This document shows, one piece after another, positions 44,465 to 53,673 of a stretch of DNA of 64,000 nt. The notes below the pieces were generated by a model. The model searched no databases. It was not told where the DNA came from and saw only the letters and a program-made list of their open reading frames with translations. The first letter of the stretch is position 1, and the number at the start of each line of letters is the position of its first letter. Source of the stretch: an uncultured Lachnospiraceae bacterium (GTDB lineage Bacteria > Bacillota > Clostridia > Lachnospirales > Lachnospiraceae); the NCBI GenBank assembly GCA_910589075.1, contig CAJUSK010000005.1, positions 124,001 to 188,000 on the forward strand, written 5' to 3'. The position numbers were made by a program, and so were the translations under genes.

Positions 44465-45859
44465 TTACTCACTGGTAAAATCGTGTTCTTCCACACTGGA
44501 TGCATCCAACGCAATATAATCATATACACTGAGTCCATAGGTAGTGCCTGATTTTACGATGGAATATTCTTCATTGTCTGAAAGAACCTGGATTTTCTTA
44601 AAATCGGCATATCCTTTGTTGATATTATATACACCGGTCAGTTTCCCACGCTTGCTGATGGGGTATTTTTCCATGGAATCCGGCTTTAAAATATAGTCCC
44701 CGATACGGAGTGTGGAATCATCCAGATAATATTCCCCATCCGCCTCATCATAAATCGGTGTTTCGATAAATTCTGTTCCAGCCTTTCCATCCGGGGTATA
44801 GACCTCCCGCAAAACGCCGTCCGCGCCACTGTTCCCACCTTTGGTTACATATTCTATGGGTACGAGGAAAAACTCTTTCTCGACAATGGCGGTGTTGGGA
44901 ATTTTAAGTCCGGTTTCATCTTCCGTAATCAGTTCAATGTCAATATACCGGTCTGTGCAGAAAGTGAGCATGGAATTATTGAACATCAGTTCGGCATATG
45001 TACCATCTTCATTTTCGTGAATTGCCACCTGACCCCAGGAAATATTCTGATTTTTCAGAAATTTGACCTGCACATATTCTGCTTCTGTCAGTTCTGCAGC
45101 CCGTTCGGGTGTTACGGGAATGACAATGGACCAGTGTTCACTGAGGGAAATTTTATAAGCCGCATCTCCTTTATTCACCAGATCATTGCTGATAAGCGGC
45201 TTTTTTTCATACTTGTCTGTATCAAAATCTGCCATTTTCACCTGATCTGCTGTCAATTCCTCATATCCGTCAGTAGAGTAAATGATGATACCTGTTTTTG
45301 CTGCCCTGCAGAAATCCACAAGCCCGGCGTCTGTGGAGGCATTCAGCACGTCTATGTTTTCCAGGATTCGATAATTGGCCAGTTTCATAACGGTTCCCTG
45401 GACATCATATTTAAAATCATACACCTCGCTGAATGTCTGCGGAGAAAATGTACTGGTAAATCCGAGAATTTCTGATTTCAGCTCACCCAAATCTTCATTG
45501 GACAGAGAGTTTTCGTCCGGATCTCCAACGCCTACCATCTCGGCAATCTTTCCCGTTTCATCTACCGTATATACCAGATCACCTACGGCTACACGGCCGC
45601 CCTCCCTGGCATAATAATTGATGTATCCGCTGCCGGTGCTGCTGACAATCTCTTCCTGGCGGATGGCGATTCCCTTATATACATTATCAACAGACAAAGA
45701 ACCTGCCTTTACTTCGTAACCGATAATATGGCTGGAAGTAAAATACAGTACCACACAGATAACAATGTAAACGGAAATACATCCAAAAATAATCATGCCC
45801 AAATTGATGTTCAGCGGCTTCCGGTATTGTCTGATTTTCCCTGAACGATTATTTGCCAT
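44465..45859 (-). CDS. HlyD-like membrane-anchored protein
   Basis: 464 residues. A basic N-terminus and one membrane helix (~20-42) precede an extracellular part. The biotinyl-lipoyl-like half motif EEIVSSTGSGYINYYAREGGRVAVGDLVYTVDE suggests an adaptor (HlyD/RND periplasmic-like) fold; the rest is acidic with repeated short strands. No ABC or RND partner is nearby, and its neighbours are division genes, so a division or wall role rather than export is plausible. The start has GGAGAG. Function inferred only. Confidence 0.75.
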   Translation of the reverse strand: MANNRSGKIRQYRKPLNINLGMIIFGCISVYIVICVVLYFTSSHIIGYEVKAGSLSVDNVYKGIAIRQEEIVSSTGSGYINYYAREGGRVAVGDLVYTVDETGKIAEMVGVGDPDENSLSNEDLGELKSEILGFTSTFSPQTFSEVYDFKYDVQGTVMKLANYRILENIDVLNASTDAGLVDFCRAAKTGIIIYSTDGYEELTADQVKMADFDTDKYEKKPLISNDLVNKGDAAYKISLSEHWSIVIPVTPERAAELTEAEYVQVKFLKNQNISWGQVAIHENEDGTYAELMFNNSMLTFCTDRYIDIELITEDETGLKIPNTAIVEKEFFLVPIEYVTKGGNSGADGVLREVYTPDGKAGTEFIETPIYDEADGEYYLDDSTLRIGDYILKPDSMEKYPISKRGKLTGVYNINKGYADFKKIQVLSDNEEYSIVKSGTTYGLSVYDYIALDASSVEEHDFTSE

Positions 45860-45876
45860 GTGCGCTCTCCGTATAT

Positions 45877-45909
45877 AAAAGCCCCTGTCCTGTGGTGGCA
45901 GAGGCTTTT
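45877..45909 (-). terminator. Hairpin between the P-loop and HlyD-like genes
   Basis: AAAAGCCTCTG / CAGGGGCTTTT on the minus strand (one mismatch, 11-base loop) followed by ATATAC. It follows the P-loop gene and lies 18 bases before the HlyD-like gene, so it may be a terminator or attenuator. Confidence 0.6.
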
Positions 45910-45917
45910 ATGTTGGT

Positions 45918-45957
45918 TCATGACAATAGAAAGTTCGCAAAGTATGCTTTCTATTGT
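45918..45957 (+). repeat. Short hairpin repeat, copy C (best preserved)
   Basis: TCATG, then ACAATAGAAAG, core TTCGCAAAGTATG, and CTTTCTATTGT. The 11-bp stem is perfect. It lies eight bases beyond the P-loop gene's stop. Confidence 0.88.
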
Positions 45958-45964
45958 TTTATAT

Positions 45965-46384
45965 TTAAAGAGATACGATAACCTTATCCTTCAAACTTTC
46001 AGGAAGCTCTGGTTCATCCATGGATATGTTGATAACAAAATCTACATGGAATAAATTGCTGATTTTTTCCAGTTTTTGAATCGCCGGTTCAATGTCCTGA
46101 CCTTCCAGATGGGCATTGACGAGAAAACTGTCCAGATACATCTGTTCCAGGTCATGATCCTGTGAAATAATACCGCAGATAAAACCGATAAACTCATCAC
46201 AGTCATTGATGAGATAATCCGATACATTGATCAACCGGATTTTATTGTTCAATTCATACATGTTTTTGGAATTTTTATCCAGATAAACAATGTTTCCGGA
46301 GGCAGTTTTCACTGCGCTATTCACTTTATCCAATAAATGTTTTGTCTTGCCTTTTCCTTTTTTGCCAACGATTAACTGAACCAT
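45965..46384 (-). CDS. Small P-loop protein, unknown
   Basis: 139 residues. A Walker A-like loop GKKGKGKTKHLL lies at residues 7-18, followed by NIVYLDKNSKNMYEL and a late acidic stretch. No Walker B is certain. It resembles a truncated ATPase or ATP-binding fold of unknown role found in Lachnospiraceae. AGGAGGG precedes the ATG, and it has a clear promoter. Hairpin copy C and a terminator-like hairpin follow. Confidence 0.7.
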   Translation of the reverse strand: MVQLIVGKKGKGKTKHLLDKVNSAVKTASGNIVYLDKNSKNMYELNNKIRLINVSDYLINDCDEFIGFICGIISQDHDLEQMYLDSFLVNAHLEGQDIEPAIQKLEKISNLFHVDFVINISMDEPELPESLKDKVIVSL

Positions 46385-46417
46385 CGCAATCCCTCCTAAA
46401 GTAAACTTGTTATATCC

Positions 46418-46446
46418 ATTATAAATTATTAAGAAATAAAAAACAA
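46418..46446 (-). promoter_or_regulatory. Promoter of the P-loop gene
   Basis: On the minus strand TTGTTT (46441-46446) and TATAAT (46418-46423) with a 17-base spacer. Confidence 0.75.
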
Positions 46447-46449
46447 CCC

Positions 46450-47445
46450 TTAATGCGCATCGATTTCTGACAGCAGTCCCGTCATTTCTTCATATAATAC
46501 CGCCCGTTCGCTGGCGTGCAGGATGACGGAAATATACGGATTACCGGAAGCATCCTTGGAAAGCAAAATCAGACAGCTTTTCGCGGCGCTGGTTGTCCCG
46601 GTTTTGCCACCGATTACGGTGATATTCTCCGGCGCGGCATAGGCTCCCTGCAAAAACTGATTGGTCGTTTTAAAATCAAAGGTTTTTGGTTCGCCGTTTC
46701 TGTCATTATAGGTGGTGGTATAGGATTCCATGCTGATAATTTCCGTAAACAGCTCATATTTCATGGCTTCCTGGAAAATCAGGTACAGATCATAAACCGT
46801 CACATAATGATCCTCGTCGTGCAGTCCGTGAGGATTGGCAAAATGACTGCGCGTAGCGCCCAGTGCGGCAGCCTCTTCATTCATCATTTCCGCAAATCCT
46901 TCCACACTGCCACCGATATGTTCCGCAATGGCAATCCCGGCGTCATTGGCCGAATAGATAAGCAGCGCATGCAACGCCTGGTCTAAGGTCAGTGTATCCC
47001 CTGTTTTCAGGCCGCAGAGCGTAGCGCCGCTTTCCGTAATCCCGGCGCTCGCCGCACTGACCGTAATGATATCCTCCGGGTCTCCGTGCTTTAATGCCAC
47101 AAGCGCCGTCAACACTTTGGTGATGCTGGCGGGGTACAGTTTCTCGTGAATTCCCTTTGCATAAACCACATCATGCTTGTTTACATCAAAAAGTCCCCCG
47201 TAGCCTTCTTCTTCCAGTTGGACGGTTGTGCCCTCTGTCACATCCCCCGCCGCCACACATAAGTCCTCCGCAAACAGATCTGCCTGTTGTGCGGTCATGC
47301 TTTCCGTAACCTGAAAACTGCTGATGGCACTGTTGGGATCATATGTAAATGTATATTCTTTTGTATCACATCCTGTCAGAATACAGACAAGCAGGGGCAG
47401 CCATACCGCCAATACTGCCCGTTTTCTCTTATTTGTAGATGTCAC
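46450..47445 (-). CDS. dacA: D-alanyl-D-alanine carboxypeptidase lipoprotein
   Basis: 331 residues. A lipoprotein signal peptide ends in LTGC (Cys ~26). Penicillin-binding motifs: Ser-x-x-Lys in PASITKVLTAL, Ser-x-Asn in IYSANDAG, and KTGTT near residue 280. Low-molecular-weight PBPs of this family trim the pentapeptide. It lacks the C-terminal membrane anchor of DacA, which fits with lipid anchoring. The GTG start at 47445 overlaps mgsA by 17 bases. Confidence 0.9.
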   Translation of the reverse strand: MTSTNKRKRAVLAVWLPLLVCILTGCDTKEYTFTYDPNSAISSFQVTESMTAQQADLFAEDLCVAAGDVTEGTTVQLEEEGYGGLFDVNKHDVVYAKGIHEKLYPASITKVLTALVALKHGDPEDIITVSAASAGITESGATLCGLKTGDTLTLDQALHALLIYSANDAGIAIAEHIGGSVEGFAEMMNEEAAALGATRSHFANPHGLHDEDHYVTVYDLYLIFQEAMKYELFTEIISMESYTTTYNDRNGEPKTFDFKTTNQFLQGAYAAPENITVIGGKTGTTSAAKSCLILLSKDASGNPYISVILHASERAVLYEEMTGLLSEIDAH

Positions 47446-47824
47446 GCCACTCCATATCTCCTCTGTCCAGCGATTTCAGCAGCAATTCCGCCGAAGCGAG
47501 ATTGGTTGCAATGGGAATATTGTGCATATCGCATAATCTGTAAATATCTCCGATATTCGGCTCATGAGATTTGGGTGTAAGCGGATCTCTCAGAAAGATA
47601 ACAAGATCAATTTCATTGCTTTCTATCTGGGCGCCGAGCTGCTGAGCCCCTCCCAAATGTCCCGCCAGATGTTTATGGATATTCAAATTTGTAACCTCTT
47701 CCACAAGCCTGCCTGTCGTTCCCGTGGCATACAGATCATTTTTGGAAAGAATCCCCCGGTAAGCGATACAGAAATTTTGCATCAGCTTCTTTTTCGCATC
47801 ATGTGCGATCAGCGCTATTTTCAT
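47429..47824 (-). CDS. mgsA: Methylglyoxal synthase-like protein, altered active site
   Basis: 131 residues. Fold matches MgsA: IALIAHDAKKKLM, LYATGTTGRL, IDLVIFLRDPL and PIATNLASAELL. In E. coli the motif GGDQQ supplies the catalytic Asp71; here it reads GGAQQ. Asp101 aligns with Asn (SHEPN for HDPD). The phosphate-binding ATGTTG loop and Asp20/Asp91 equivalents are kept. It may still bind dihydroxyacetone phosphate but is unlikely to make methylglyoxal well. It lies between rodA and dacA. Confidence 0.85.
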   Translation of the reverse strand: MKIALIAHDAKKKLMQNFCIAYRGILSKNDLYATGTTGRLVEEVTNLNIHKHLAGHLGGAQQLGAQIESNEIDLVIFLRDPLTPKSHEPNIGDIYRLCDMHNIPIATNLASAELLLKSLDRGDMEWRDIYK

Positions 47825-47834
47825 TGTAAGTCCC

Positions 47835-48950
47835 TCACTTTATACTAGTATTTTTTCCCTGCAATCGAACGTTTAGAACAAACCCCATACCGATAAACAG
47901 ACTGACCAGAGAAGTCAATCCTGCGCTGACAAACGGGAGCGGGATTCCCGTATTTGGCATCAGCCCTGTGGCAACAGCAATATTCATGTAACTCTGAAAG
48001 CCCACCAATCCTGCCATGCCGCTGCAGATGATCATCCCCGCCATGTCTTTTGATTTTCTGGCAATCATAACACATTCCAGCGCTATCAGAAATAAAAGAA
48101 GAATCACCGCACAGGAACCCGCAAACCCCAGTTCCTCTCCGATAATGGCAAATATAAAATCCGTCTGTGGTTCCGAAATAAAATTTCCGTTCTTTACGGA
48201 ACCGATAATATTATTGTTCAGGCCCTTCCCCCATAGCTGGCCGGAACCGATGGCCGTAATGGAATTGGCCTGCTGATACCCTTCCGTATTCACATATTCG
48301 GAAGGATGCAGCCATGCAAGAATACGGGTCTGCTGATAGTCTTTGATCAGCTTCTGCTCCGGCTGCAATACAATCATCAGGAAAATAACAACCGACGGTA
48401 TCACCACTGCCAGCACACCGGCAATAATCCGATAGTCCAGTCCTCCGATAAACAGTATAATACAGAAAATAATCGTCAGCATAATACTGGTGGAAAGATC
48501 CGGCTGATTATAGATTAAAAACAGAGGCGGCAGGAATAACGCTGTCATTGTTGCCAGCGTACGGAATGAATTCAGCTTTTCCTTCTGTTTCATAATATAC
48601 TGTGCGTAAAACAAAATCAACAAAATCTTTGCAAGTTCTGAAGGCTGGAACCGGATTCCCAGAATAGAAAACCATCTCTGCGCACCGCCTGCTTTGGAAC
48701 CCATCAACTCCACCAGCAAAAGCAGCGCCACATTTAAAATATAAAAGAGCCAGTACAGATTGAGCAATGCCGTGTAATCGAACAGAGATATAATAATCAT
48801 CAGAAAAACGCCCATAACAAGCCCCATAATCTGCTTGTCCTGTACCGACTCTTCTGCGCTTCCGATTGCCAGTATCCCGATTACGGATATGGCAATCAGC
48901 ATAATAACCAGCTTAAAATCATAATCTCTGATGCGATATCTTTTTAACAT
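47835..48950 (-). CDS. rodA: RodA-type peptidoglycan glycosyltransferase (SEDS)
   Basis: 371 residues, ten membrane helices. SEDS marks: AQRWFSILGIRFQPSELAKI, the conserved Asp in NQPDLSTS, and GLMPNTGIPLPFVSAGLTS. It polymerises glycan strands with the class B PBP encoded at 50.8-53.7 kb. It lies 25 bases after minE. Confidence 0.93.
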   Translation of the reverse strand: MLKRYRIRDYDFKLVIMLIAISVIGILAIGSAEESVQDKQIMGLVMGVFLMIIISLFDYTALLNLYWLFYILNVALLLLVELMGSKAGGAQRWFSILGIRFQPSELAKILLILFYAQYIMKQKEKLNSFRTLATMTALFLPPLFLIYNQPDLSTSIMLTIIFCIILFIGGLDYRIIAGVLAVVIPSVVIFLMIVLQPEQKLIKDYQQTRILAWLHPSEYVNTEGYQQANSITAIGSGQLWGKGLNNNIIGSVKNGNFISEPQTDFIFAIIGEELGFAGSCAVILLLFLIALECVMIARKSKDMAGMIICSGMAGLVGFQSYMNIAVATGLMPNTGIPLPFVSAGLTSLVSLFIGMGFVLNVRLQGKNTSIK

Positions 48951-48975
48951 AACCTGCTCCGATTTTATCCATCCG

Positions 48976-49242
48976 TCAATGTTTCAGATCCAGAATAGGG
49001 ATATTGGCATACAGAATCGGACTTTTCACGATTCTGCCTTTCGCCGCCTCTTTTGTAATCTGAATTTCCATACTCTTTGCGTCTATTTTCATATATTTGG
49101 ATATTACTTTTGCAATATCGGTTTTGATCATCTCCATCATCTCCGGCGAACAGTTGATCCTGTCTGTAATCAGCAGGATACGCAGTCTGTCCTTTGCCAG
49201 TTTTCCGGAAGATTTCCTGTGAAATATATGTAGTACACCCAT
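48976..49242 (-). CDS. minE: Cell division topological factor MinE
   Basis: 88 residues. RLRILLITDRINCSPEMMEMIKTDIAKVISKYMKID fits the MinE anti-MinCD and dimerisation segments. MinE stimulates MinD ATPase, giving pole-to-pole oscillation; many Firmicutes use DivIVA instead, so its presence is notable. GGAGGCGGAG precedes the ATG. Confidence 0.93.
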   Translation of the reverse strand: MGVLHIFHRKSSGKLAKDRLRILLITDRINCSPEMMEMIKTDIAKVISKYMKIDAKSMEIQITKEAAKGRIVKSPILYANIPILDLKH

Positions 49243-49256
49243 CTTCTCCGCCTCCC

Positions 49257-50048
49257 TTAATTTCTGTGAAAAATACCGCTGACCCTGGTCCAGATGGAAA
49301 TCCTCTTTTCAAAATTCAGAAAAGGGGTTTCCTCACCAAGAACCCGCATACACAGATTTTTATAGGCTCTTCCGGCAAGGGTGGAATTCCCTACCAGCGG
49401 TTCGCCCTGGTTGGCAGCTATGACTACATTTTCATCGTCGGGAACGATTCCGATCAGTGGTATGGCAAGTATATCAGCCACATCGCTGACCGACATCATA
49501 TCGCCCCGTCGTACCATATCTATTTTCAGCTTATTGACAACCAGATCGGCCCGTTCTATTTCATTGGCGGACAACAATCCGATAATCCGGTCTGCATCCC
49601 GGATAGAGGATACCTCCGGTGTCGTAATCACAAGCGCCCGGTCCGCGCCTGCGATGGCATTTTGAAATCCCTGTTCAATCCCTGCCGGACAGTCCAGAAT
49701 AATATAATCAAACTGTTCCCGCAGTGTTCCCACCATCTTAATCATCTGTGGCGGTGTTACGGCCGATTTGTCACGGGTCTGGGCTGAAGGCATCAGATAC
49801 AGTCCCGGATACCGTTTGTCCCGGATCAGCGCCTGTTTGATTCTGCATTTTCCCTCAACCACATCCACCAGATTATAGACAATCCGGTTTTCCAGTCCCA
49901 TAATGACGTCCAGATTCCGCAGACCGATGTCCGTATCGATCAGCACCACCTTTTTTCCCATTGCAGCAAGACCTGTCCCAAGGTTTGCGGTTGTAGTGGT
50001 CTTTCCTACACCGCCTTTTCCTGACGTAACGACAATCACTTCACTCAT
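49257..50048 (-). CDS. minD: Septum site-determining ATPase MinD
   Basis: 263 residues. Deviant Walker A SGKGGVGKTTTTANLG, Walker B in IILDCPAGIEQG, switch regions DTDIGLRNLD. The C-terminal amphipathic helix (ISIWTRVSGIFHR) is the membrane-targeting sequence. It works with MinC and MinE to keep FtsZ at midcell. The start has GGGAGG. Confidence 0.96.
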   Translation of the reverse strand: MSEVIVVTSGKGGVGKTTTTANLGTGLAAMGKKVVLIDTDIGLRNLDVIMGLENRIVYNLVDVVEGKCRIKQALIRDKRYPGLYLMPSAQTRDKSAVTPPQMIKMVGTLREQFDYIILDCPAGIEQGFQNAIAGADRALVITTPEVSSIRDADRIIGLLSANEIERADLVVNKLKIDMVRRGDMMSVSDVADILAIPLIGIVPDDENVVIAANQGEPLVGNSTLAGRAYKNLCMRVLGEETPFLNFEKRISIWTRVSGIFHRN

Positions 50049-50102
50049 GGCGAGTACCTCCCGTTTATTTATTGTCCCCTAAATTTACGTCCGTACTTTC
50101 TT

Positions 50103-50774
50103 TCAGTTGGGAAGTTTATTTAGTAATTCTTTTGTAACAGGTTCCACAACGATTTTACCGTCTTTTTCACAGGCAATTTTCGGCTGTACTTTCGGCCGGA
50201 TAGACCACCTCCCTGGTTTTTTTGCTGGTTCATATTTCACATCGCCGATCTTGAGCTTTTCCGGAGACATTTCCAGAGCCACCACAAAATGTCCCTCTTC
50301 TCCGTCAGCTCCGGCATAAGCCTCTCCATACAGACCACCGATAATGACAATATCTTTTTTGGCTGCAATCACGGCCCCCGGATTTACATCTCCGATAATC
50401 ACCACACTGGATTCAATTTCCAGCACCTGGCCGCTCTTCAGATTTCCCTTATAAAACTGTCCCTCATGTTCATCCTTTCTGGATGCCTGATGAATGGCTT
50501 TCAGATAAGTCTGATTCTTTTCCTCGTCTTTTCCTACCAGGCAGACAATATGCAGACTGCAGTTTTCCGTAATCTGCCGCACAAGCTGCGTCTCTTCCTC
50601 CGTATCCAGCTTTCTTCCCTCAAAAGAAACCGCCATTTTCGCATCTTTGAAAAAAGCTGCGGATTCCCTGAATTTCATCCCCACTTCCTCAAGAAGCTGT
50701 GGAAATGCAAGGGTTTCATCCAAAATAACTGCGATTCCGTTCTGAAAGCTCTTAATAATGACCGGACTACTCAT
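50103..50774 (-). CDS. minC: Septum site-determining protein MinC
   Basis: 223 residues. The N-terminal FtsZ-inhibiting domain (~1-95) is followed by a right-handed beta-helix (RSGQVLEIESSVVIIGDVNPGAVIAAKKDIVIIGGLYGEAYAG core VNPGAVIAA), which dimerises and binds MinD. minC-minD-minE order as in other bacteria. AAGGAAGG precedes the ATG. Confidence 0.94.
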   Translation of the reverse strand: MSSPVIIKSFQNGIAVILDETLAFPQLLEEVGMKFRESAAFFKDAKMAVSFEGRKLDTEEETQLVRQITENCSLHIVCLVGKDEEKNQTYLKAIHQASRKDEHEGQFYKGNLKSGQVLEIESSVVIIGDVNPGAVIAAKKDIVIIGGLYGEAYAGADGEEGHFVVALEMSPEKLKIGDVKYEPAKKPGRWSIRPKVQPKIACEKDGKIVVEPVTKELLNKLPN

Positions 50775-50799
50775 GTTATCCTTCCTTCTCTCAGAAAAC

Positions 50800-53673
50800 T
50801 TAATCTCCGCCCGTACCGACGGCTTCCGGTCTGATGGCGCTTCCCGTTAAAATCTTCTCTTTTTCTTCGGGAACAAAATAATACCGGAACACATCTCTTG
50901 AAATTTCAGCCGCATAAGCGGAATTATATCCAAACGCCACACGTGTGGCTATGGCAATTTCGGGGTTTTCGTAGGGAGCGTAGCCAACAAACAGGGCATG
51001 GTTCGCCCGATTTTTGTTTTCCTGCGCCGTTCCCGTTTTGCCCGCTACATGAACGGACATATCTTCATAATAAGCCTTACTTTCAATCACACGGCGCATT
51101 CCCAGATGTACCGCATCCCATTCATCCGACGGAAGTTCTATCTTTCTCACTACCTGGGGTGTAAAATCTTCGATCGTATCGCCGTTGCTGTCTGTCAGCT
51201 TGTCCAGCAGACTCAGCTTATAACAGGTTCCGCTGTTGGCAACCGTCGTGACATAACGGGCAAGGCCCACTGTGGTCAGATTGTGTGTACCCTGGCCGAT
51301 GGCTGACCGGACGGCGTCAAAATCGGACAATTCCGGCTCCGATTCGGAAATCTCCACGCCTGAAGTTTCATCCAGTCCGAAAAGTGAAGCGTACTGAGCC
51401 AGTTTTTCCAGTCCCTTGTTACTGTCATAGACTCCGTTTACACTGCCCAGACGATATGCAGTTTCGTAAAAAAAGGTATTGCAGGAATTTTCCAGGGCGC
51501 CTACCACATCCAACTGGCCATGGCTGCCGCCGGACACAACAATCCAGCACCTGGGCGGCGGTGTAATCTTGTCGAAAGGACCGTGACAGCCCAGTCGTTC
51601 GTGCAGATTAATGACTCCCTCTTCCAGCCCGGCAATGGTTGAAATCATCTTAAAGGTGGAACCGGGTGCGCTTCTCTGCTGGGTTGCATAATTCCACATG
51701 GGCCTGGATAAATCATTCTGAAGCTGATTATAGTAATCAGAATCGATGGTATTTGCCAGCCGGTTGGTATCATATCCGGGATAGGTCACCAGCGCCAGCA
51801 CTTCCCCGCTGTTTACATCCGTTACCACACAGGAACCGGAACAGGGATCCAGCGCCAGCTGCGCAGGGGTAATGTCCAGATGTTCAATCAGTTTTACCAT
51901 AAAGGCATAAGCTGAGACTTTGCCATTTAAAAAATCCTGTTCTTCTGCTTCGCTCACCTCCACAATGCCCTGTTCCATCAGTACATTGCAGATCTGCTTT
52001 CCTGTCAGAATATCTTCATCAATCATATAACGGTACAGTTTTTTTGCAAACTCCGTATTGTTATCCAGTCCGTCAAAAATCGTCTGGATCAACTGGGCAT
52101 AGATTTCTTCGGAAGAAGCATATTTGCCATCCAGCCCGATTCGGGTTACATCAATCCAGTTCATGGCAATGGCATGATTGAGAAACTCAGCCAGCGAGAT
52201 GCTCTCTTCGCTTTTCCATGCCTGATACGTGGCATCCGTCGTATCAATCAGATCCTTTACGAGAATCCCCTTGCTTTCCGACATCAGCATGGATACGATA
52301 TAACTCTGGTAAACCTGATATTCTTCCGGCAGATCCTGGTATGGCGTATGTGTGACCGTAAGTTCTTCCTGTAACTGGCGGAAGACGGATTCCTTTCTGT
52401 TTTCAAACAACTGGTAGATTTCCTGCTCCACAGGCTGTGCCGTCTTTTTTTCAAAATGTGAAATATTAATAATATTGTTGTTAATCAGAGCATAATATAC
52501 ATCATAAATAGGAATTCTGAGATTGGCGGAGGAAGCAGCCGCTTCCACACTGTTTTTTGTATTGTCCAGTTTGGACACAAGAATCCCGGCGATTTTCTGC
52601 TCCAGAATATTATACACTGCTTTTTGCAGTTCCTTATCAATTGTCAGATGCAGGTCATATCCTGCCGTGGGTTCGGTCCGTTCTGTAATCTCAATGACTT
52701 TTCCCAGGTTGTCCACGTACATGATTTCAGAACCCTTCTGTCCCTGCAGTTCTTTTTCCTTGACCTTCTCGATACCCGACTTTCCGACTGTATCCGTAGC
52801 GGTATACGTCTTGTTTTCCACGGAAAGCTCTGCCAGTTCGTCCTGGGAAATTTTACCGGTATACCCCAGGATATGGGAAAAATAAATGCTGTCCACATAT
52901 TTCCTTACCGTGTCTTCCGCAATGGATACGCCTTCCAGCACATCGCTGTTTTCCATGACAATGGCCACTGTCTTTTCATTCACGTCGTAAGCCACCGTTG
53001 TCGCCACATATTTCTGATAGCTGTTGGCGCTCATGGCATAGCGGATATTGATAATCTTGAGAAGTTCCTGTTTTGTATAGCCCTGCCCGGGCACAAAACT
53101 TTTTTTATCGTTGGGATCCGTATATTCCCCAATGGCATAACGATCCGTACCGGCCAGATACATAATCACTTCTTCCGGCGTGGAGGATTTTTGTGGATAG
53201 CTCAGCTTATCGACTGTATCCATTCCATATACATCCGCCAGAAAACGCAGTCTGGCTGTATCTTCCACCGTAAACTGGAAATGGTTGTCCTTGTCCAGTA
53301 CGATATTGAAATCATTGGTAATTTTATCACCATTTTTCTCAATCATCTCAATCAGCTTGCTGATGGTTTCATTCAGGTTCCGGTTTTTGTTCTTTCCGGA
53401 TTCAAATACATCCTCAATGGTAACATTATAGGACAGTTCATTGTAAGCCAGCAGTTCGCCGTTCCGATCATAGATATTGCCCCTGGTGCTAGCAATGTAT
53501 CGTTCCTTTCGTATTTTCAGTTTGAAATTGTCCATGTATTCCGCGCCATGTACAATCTGCAGTGTAAAGACTCTGTGAATGAGTGTTCCGCACAGCAGAC
53601 AGAAGACTATGACCAGAACAAAAAGCCTGGACGTAATCAGGTTCAGAAACCGTTCCTTAAAGTTTTCAAACAA
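50800..53673 (-). CDS. mrdA: Class B penicillin-binding protein PBP2 (elongasome)
   Basis: 957 residues from a TTG at 53673. One N-terminal membrane helix (~17-36), a dimerisation domain, a large insertion (~370-600) unusual for the family, and a C-terminal transpeptidase: Ser-x-x-Lys in APGSTFKMIS, Ser-x-Asn in NSCNTFF, and KTGTAQ. It cross-links peptidoglycan with RodA. The frame opens with GTG at 53697, which lacks a ribosome site; the TTG has AAAGGAG 11 bases upstream and an eight-base overlap with mreD, so the start is uncertain. Confidence 0.92.
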   Translation of the reverse strand: MFENFKERFLNLITSRLFVLVIVFCLLCGTLIHRVFTLQIVHGAEYMDNFKLKIRKERYIASTRGNIYDRNGELLAYNELSYNVTIEDVFESGKNKNRNLNETISKLIEMIEKNGDKITNDFNIVLDKDNHFQFTVEDTARLRFLADVYGMDTVDKLSYPQKSSTPEEVIMYLAGTDRYAIGEYTDPNDKKSFVPGQGYTKQELLKIINIRYAMSANSYQKYVATTVAYDVNEKTVAIVMENSDVLEGVSIAEDTVRKYVDSIYFSHILGYTGKISQDELAELSVENKTYTATDTVGKSGIEKVKEKELQGQKGSEIMYVDNLGKVIEITERTEPTAGYDLHLTIDKELQKAVYNILEQKIAGILVSKLDNTKNSVEAAASSANLRIPIYDVYYALINNNIINISHFEKKTAQPVEQEIYQLFENRKESVFRQLQEELTVTHTPYQDLPEEYQVYQSYIVSMLMSESKGILVKDLIDTTDATYQAWKSEESISLAEFLNHAIAMNWIDVTRIGLDGKYASSEEIYAQLIQTIFDGLDNNTEFAKKLYRYMIDEDILTGKQICNVLMEQGIVEVSEAEEQDFLNGKVSAYAFMVKLIEHLDITPAQLALDPCSGSCVVTDVNSGEVLALVTYPGYDTNRLANTIDSDYYNQLQNDLSRPMWNYATQQRSAPGSTFKMISTIAGLEEGVINLHERLGCHGPFDKITPPPRCWIVVSGGSHGQLDVVGALENSCNTFFYETAYRLGSVNGVYDSNKGLEKLAQYASLFGLDETSGVEISESEPELSDFDAVRSAIGQGTHNLTTVGLARYVTTVANSGTCYKLSLLDKLTDSNGDTIEDFTPQVVRKIELPSDEWDAVHLGMRRVIESKAYYEDMSVHVAGKTGTAQENKNRANHALFVGYAPYENPEIAIATRVAFGYNSAYAAEISRDVFRYYFVPEEKEKILTGSAIRPEAVGTGGD

